This document shows, in pieces, positions 19,035 to 21,834 of a DNA stretch of 21,834 nt. Under the pieces are notes generated by a model that was given only the letters and a program-made list of their open reading frames with translations, did not search any database and was not told the DNA's origin. Each line of letters opens with the position of its first letter. Position 1 is the first letter of the stretch. Source of the stretch: CAWEHT01 sp963808455. Lineage in GTDB: Bacteria > Chloroflexota > Anaerolineae > CG2-30-64-16. A program made the translations under genes and the position numbers. Where the stretch lies: positions 1-21,834 of the forward strand of contig CAWEHT010000344.1 of NCBI GenBank assembly GCA_963808455.1, in the 5' to 3' direction.

Positions 19035-20941
19035 CTACCTGAGCAGGGTGGGCAGGTAGACGTAGTGATCCAGGCGGCTGCCCTCGATGGCCAGGGCGAT
19101 GTTGTGCCGGATTCCCATCATCAGGGTGTCGTCGGTGCTCCAATAGAAAGAGCCGTTGACGGGAGGAGGTCCGCCGCACTCGGTGCAGCCGCCGAGCTGG
19201 CCGTAGGCTCGGGCGACCTGCGCGCGGGCGTAGGCGCCCAGCCCGCGCTGCTCTGCGAGCTGAAACAAGGCCCAGTCCTGCAGGCCACGCGCGGATCATC
19301 TTCAGCCGGTATGAAGGGATGGGCCCGTCGATGGCCACACCGGACGGCGACCCCGCGGGCTTCATTACGCCGTCGTGGTTGCCCGGGTACATCAGGACGC
19401 CGTCGCCGGTCTTGCCGTAGTCCACGTTGGGTCCCCAGGGGTTGGCCGCGTTCCAGTCGTTCATGCTCCAGTACAGAAAGCCGCTGGCCGACTCGTACCA
19501 CGTGCCCCAATGCATCATGCGGGGCTCCAGCCCCAGCAGGGTGTTGGTGGCGTACGACGTGTAGGGCGCAGCCTGGGCGTTGCTCTCGTAGAACCACAGC
19601 TTGATGCCCTGGTCGAAGAGCGACGGCCACTCGCGCGCGCCCGTAGGTGGTCTTCCCGGCCCAGTCATCGTACCAGGCCAGGGCCACGACGTAAGTGCCC
19701 AACGCCGGGTCGAGCACGGAGACGTTGCCGGGGGTGGGGGCGACGGTGTCGATGATCTGCGCCTTCCAGCCCGGGTCGGCGTCCTGGAGCCAGACCGAAT
19801 TCCGCACGATCGCCGCGTACTCAGACGGGTCAGGCTCATCCGCGGCGAACACCAGGGCGCGGTTGAACCAACCCCGGCTGCGCAGGTGGGCCGCCCAGGC
19901 AGCTGCCAGCGCCGTGTACTGCGCCTGCGTGCAAACCGCATCGGCGCCCCAGCCCGCACCGGGCGAGAAGGGGGTCCTCAGCCACGTCGAAGCCACCCCG
20001 TCGCTCCAGTAGGTGCCGTTCATGTAGGGCGCGACGGCCGCGTCGAACGAGGACCAATCGGCCGGCGGCTCCGGGCAGCCGCTCGGAAGATAGGTAGAGG
20101 GGTCTGGGACGAACGCCTGGCCCGTATCGACGCGGTGCTCGTGCGCCAGCTCCTCGTAGCGCTGCACGATCGTGCGTGCGTACGCGTCGTAGCTTAGCCA
20201 GCAATCGGTGGGGTCGGTGGTCGAACATTGGTAGGTGCCGCTGTGGTAGTTGATGACGTTATCGGAGCTGAGGCCGAACCACGTGGTGTCGGCGCGCATA
20301 TCGGGCAGTGTGATATTCCAAACGGTCAGCGTGAGGGGCACGGAGACCGGGGCCTGGGCGCTCGCCGTGACCTGCACCGTTCCGGTGTAGACGCCGGCTG
20401 CGGCGGCCGCCGGGATGTGCACGTCCAGCCATGCGGGTTGGTTGGTGTTTGCCGGCACCGAAAAAGGGGCCCCGGCAGGATTGCCGGTGTAGGGATCTAT
20501 CAAGGGCACCAGCGGGTCGGGGATGTGGCCGTCCTTGGTCGGCGAGTACTTCGGCACCGGCCAGGTGCCGGCGGCGCTCGTATCCTTGGTGAAGTCGATG
20601 AAGTCCTCGCGAAAGAAGGCCAGGTCGGCGGCCGGGATGGTATCGCCCGCGCCGTCCTGCAGGGCTCCGGCCGACATGTTGACGCCGGTCAACGCAGCTC
20701 CCGAGGCGCGCACGATCACCTGGTACGCCTCGTAGAGGGCGCACGCGCCTTCCATGGTGATGGCGGCCTGGGCGGAAGGTGCAGTGGTCGGCTGAACCCT
20801 GTAAGCAGTGCTTTGCGTCCAGACCGACAGCGCTTGCGGGGACGCCGGCGACTGGCTTGCCTCCGCGAACGATGGGGACGGCAGGCCCATCCCGGCGAGG
20901 ATGGGGACCAGCAGCAGGTACACCGGCAGACGAGTGGTCAT
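19035..20941 (-). CDS. Exported GH123-like / DUF4091 glycoside hydrolase (two frameshifts)
   Basis: About 635 residues. GGAG six bases before ATG 20941 favours it over the ATG at 20953. The signal peptide is MTTRLPVYLLLVPILAGMG with a likely cut after SFA. Residues about 45-225 are a beta-sandwich with the pattern GVYTGTVQVTA...VPLTLTVWNITLPD seen at the front of GH123/DUF4091 proteins. The catalytic region holds FAADEPDPSEY (Asp about 368, Glu about 369); adjacent Asp-Glu in a DEP motif is the catalytic pair of GH123 N-acetylgalactosaminidases. Downstream, GIKLWFYESN, YWSMNDWNAANPWGP and DGVLMYPG fit DUF4091. Surplus bases near 19636 and 19284-19285 break the frame; correcting them joins EWPSLFDQG and IRAWLQDWALFQLAEQ. 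The protein ends HYVYLPTLLR. Exported glycan hydrolysis is likely, but the substrate is not established. Confidence 0.82.
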
Positions 20942-20970
20942 GGCATGCTCCACGCATGAATCTTAGTAGG

Positions 20971-20976
20971 ATTATC
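20971..20976 (-). promoter_or_regulatory. Possible -10 element for the GH123-like gene
   Basis: GATAAT on the minus strand lies about 30 bp before the start at 20941, in the short divergent gap with the PIN gene. No convincing -35 was found. Support is weak. Confidence 0.25.
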
Positions 20977-21036
20977 GTGTTCCTGGAATAGGTCATGGGT
21001 CACCTCACGGTCGATCGGGACGAGAGAAGACCGCCC

Positions 21037-21410
21037 GTGAATGTCGTTCGAACTCATCTGCATGGCTTGAATACCTGGCCGAGGGCCCCAACGCCGATCG
21101 ATTCGCCGAGGTCATCGAAAATGTGGAGGACCTGGTCGTGCCTGCGATCAGTATCTATGAGGTCTTCAAGCGGGTGGCAAGCCAGCTCGGCGAAGCGCCG
21201 GCCACGGAGGCAGTCTCGGTCATGCTGCAGGCGACGGTGGTACCCCCCGATGCCGGCATCGCCATCAAGGCAGCGCGCTTGTCGCCGGGCCTACGCTTGC
21301 CGATGGCGGAGGACGTGATCCTCGCGACCGCGCGCCAGTACGATGCGACGCTGTGGACCCAGGATGCGCATTTCGAGGGGCTGCCGGACGTGCGCTACTA
21401 TGCCAAATGA
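21037..21410 (+). CDS. PIN-domain ribonuclease, VapC-like toxin (N-terminal frame break)
   Basis: About 123 residues, normal for VapC. The body reads WLEYLAEGPNADRFAEVIE, then VPAISIYEVFKRV, LPMAEDVILATARQYDATLW and TQDAHFEGL. These carry the PIN acidic residues: Glu of IYEV, Asp of AEDVILATA and Asp of TQDAHF. The first Asp is lost in the frame as given, but removing two surplus bases in GTTCGAACTC (about 21046-21052) yields VNVVDSSAWLEY from GTG 21037, which is the expected PIN opening. A shorter GTG start at 21123 would lack it. VapC toxins cleave tRNA or rRNA and are normally preceded by a small antitoxin gene. None fits in the roughly 95 bp before the divergent gene at 20941, so this is an orphan. 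It may be a remnant. Confidence 0.75.
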
Positions 21411-21413
21411 AAC

Positions 21414-21437
21414 CGGGCCACCTGGCGCAGGGGCCCG
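21414..21437. terminator. GC-rich hairpin between the convergent PIN and glycine-rich genes
   Basis: CGGGCC-A-CCTG, loop GCG, then CAGG-GGCCCG gives ten base pairs with one bulged A. It begins four bases after the PIN stop at 21410. It has no T-tract on either side. Its place between convergent genes suits a shared terminator. Confidence 0.5.
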
Positions 21438-21484
21438 TAGTTCATTAGCTTGTGAAACTCGCGAAACGGCGCGAAACAGACGCA

Positions 21485-21780
21485 TCACAGCTTCAGCACG
21501 AGCGGCAGATAAGTCGCGTAGGGCGGTATGCCGGCCCAGAAGCCGCCGTTGAGCGTATATCCGCCGCCGGTCAGCGTGCCGGCGCCCGCCTGGCCGGCCG
21601 TACCGCCCAGGGCATAGCCACCGCCCGTGCTGAAGGTGCTGCCGCCGCCGGCAATTGTGTTCCAGGTCAGGTTGTAGCCGCCACCGGTCTGGGCGTGGCC
21701 GATCGGACCGCGACAGGAAGCGTGGCGGCGAGGAGCGCGACCAGCAGCAACGCCTGGAGCCAATGCGTGCGCTTTTTCAT
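21485..21780 (-). CDS. Small exported glycine-rich repeat protein with YLPLVLKL ending (one frameshift)
   Basis: About 98 residues. GGTGGGGGT precedes ATG 21780. The signal peptide is MKKRTHWLQALLLVALLAAT with a likely cut near HAQ. The mature part has GGGYNLTWNTIAGGGSTF, GGGYALGGTAGQAGAG and GGGYTLNGGFWAG, a repeat style common in small exported proteins of Chloroflexota and Planctomycetes as I recall. It ends YATYLPLVLKL. One base appears to be missing near 21703: adding a C in TCGGCCACGCC joins the signal peptide to HAQTGGGYN. An alternative frame starting at 21793 gives an Arg-rich N-terminus and is rejected. Function is unknown. Confidence 0.72.
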
Positions 21781-21834
21781 GGTTGACCCCCACCAGGCCT
21801 GCGCGGCCTGCCTACCGGATCGTGGCGCACCAGG

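Overview
The window is GC-rich DNA that reads like a Chloroflexota genome, most probably Anaerolineae, Caldilineae or a relative. This is inferred from style, not from a marker gene. The signs are long Pro-Thr 'PTATPT' linkers in secreted proteins, a CSLREA-type domain, the recurring ending [YF]LP[LT][LVI][LI][RK] on exported proteins, a GH123-like/DUF4091 protein, and soluble PAS-rich hybrid kinases. No rRNA, tRNA, CRISPR array, integrase or transposase was seen.

Layout. From 4298 leftward past base 1 (minus) lies a very large exported modular protein: signal peptide, CSLREA-like region, LFLPLILR motif, Pro-Thr linker, a domain resembling the eukaryotic F-box-associated (FBA) domain, an F5/8C discoidin domain, a second linker with a 30-bp tandem repeat, and beta-rich repeats. 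Bases 4299-5199 hold no gene but carry a dispersed intergenic repeat. Next is a miniature, broken brxL (BREX phage-defence ATPase/Lon-like gene) at 5200-5815. Four plus-strand genes follow: a soluble five-PAS hybrid histidine kinase (6049-9249), a multi-pass membrane protein (9371-10397), a lipoprotein with SH3 and Ig-like domains (10632-12766), and an exported Asp-box/HEAT-repeat protein with a C-terminal membrane anchor (12915-14637). A second copy of the dispersed repeat fills 14766-15150. On the minus strand are a MASE1-PAS hybrid kinase (15216-18888) and, upstream of it, a GH123-like exported protein (19035-20941). The right end has a PIN-domain (VapC-like) gene on the plus strand and a small exported glycine-rich protein on the minus strand.

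How it fits together. The theme is envelope and surface biology: exported adhesive or glycan-related proteins beside two large sensor kinases whose transmitter and receiver halves are close paralogues. Neither kinase has an obvious DNA-binding output in the window, so the target of the phosphorelay is unknown. The brxL remnant and the lone PIN gene look like residue of defence or mobile DNA and sit near the dispersed repeats.

Caution. Almost every long gene is interrupted by single-base frame changes, mostly one surplus base, while the two sides of each break still encode one conserved protein. Fourteen such points were mapped. This looks more like uncorrected consensus error than mass pseudogene formation, so the broken genes are annotated as single CDSs spanning their frameshifts. 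The brxL remnant is different because large internal parts are missing.
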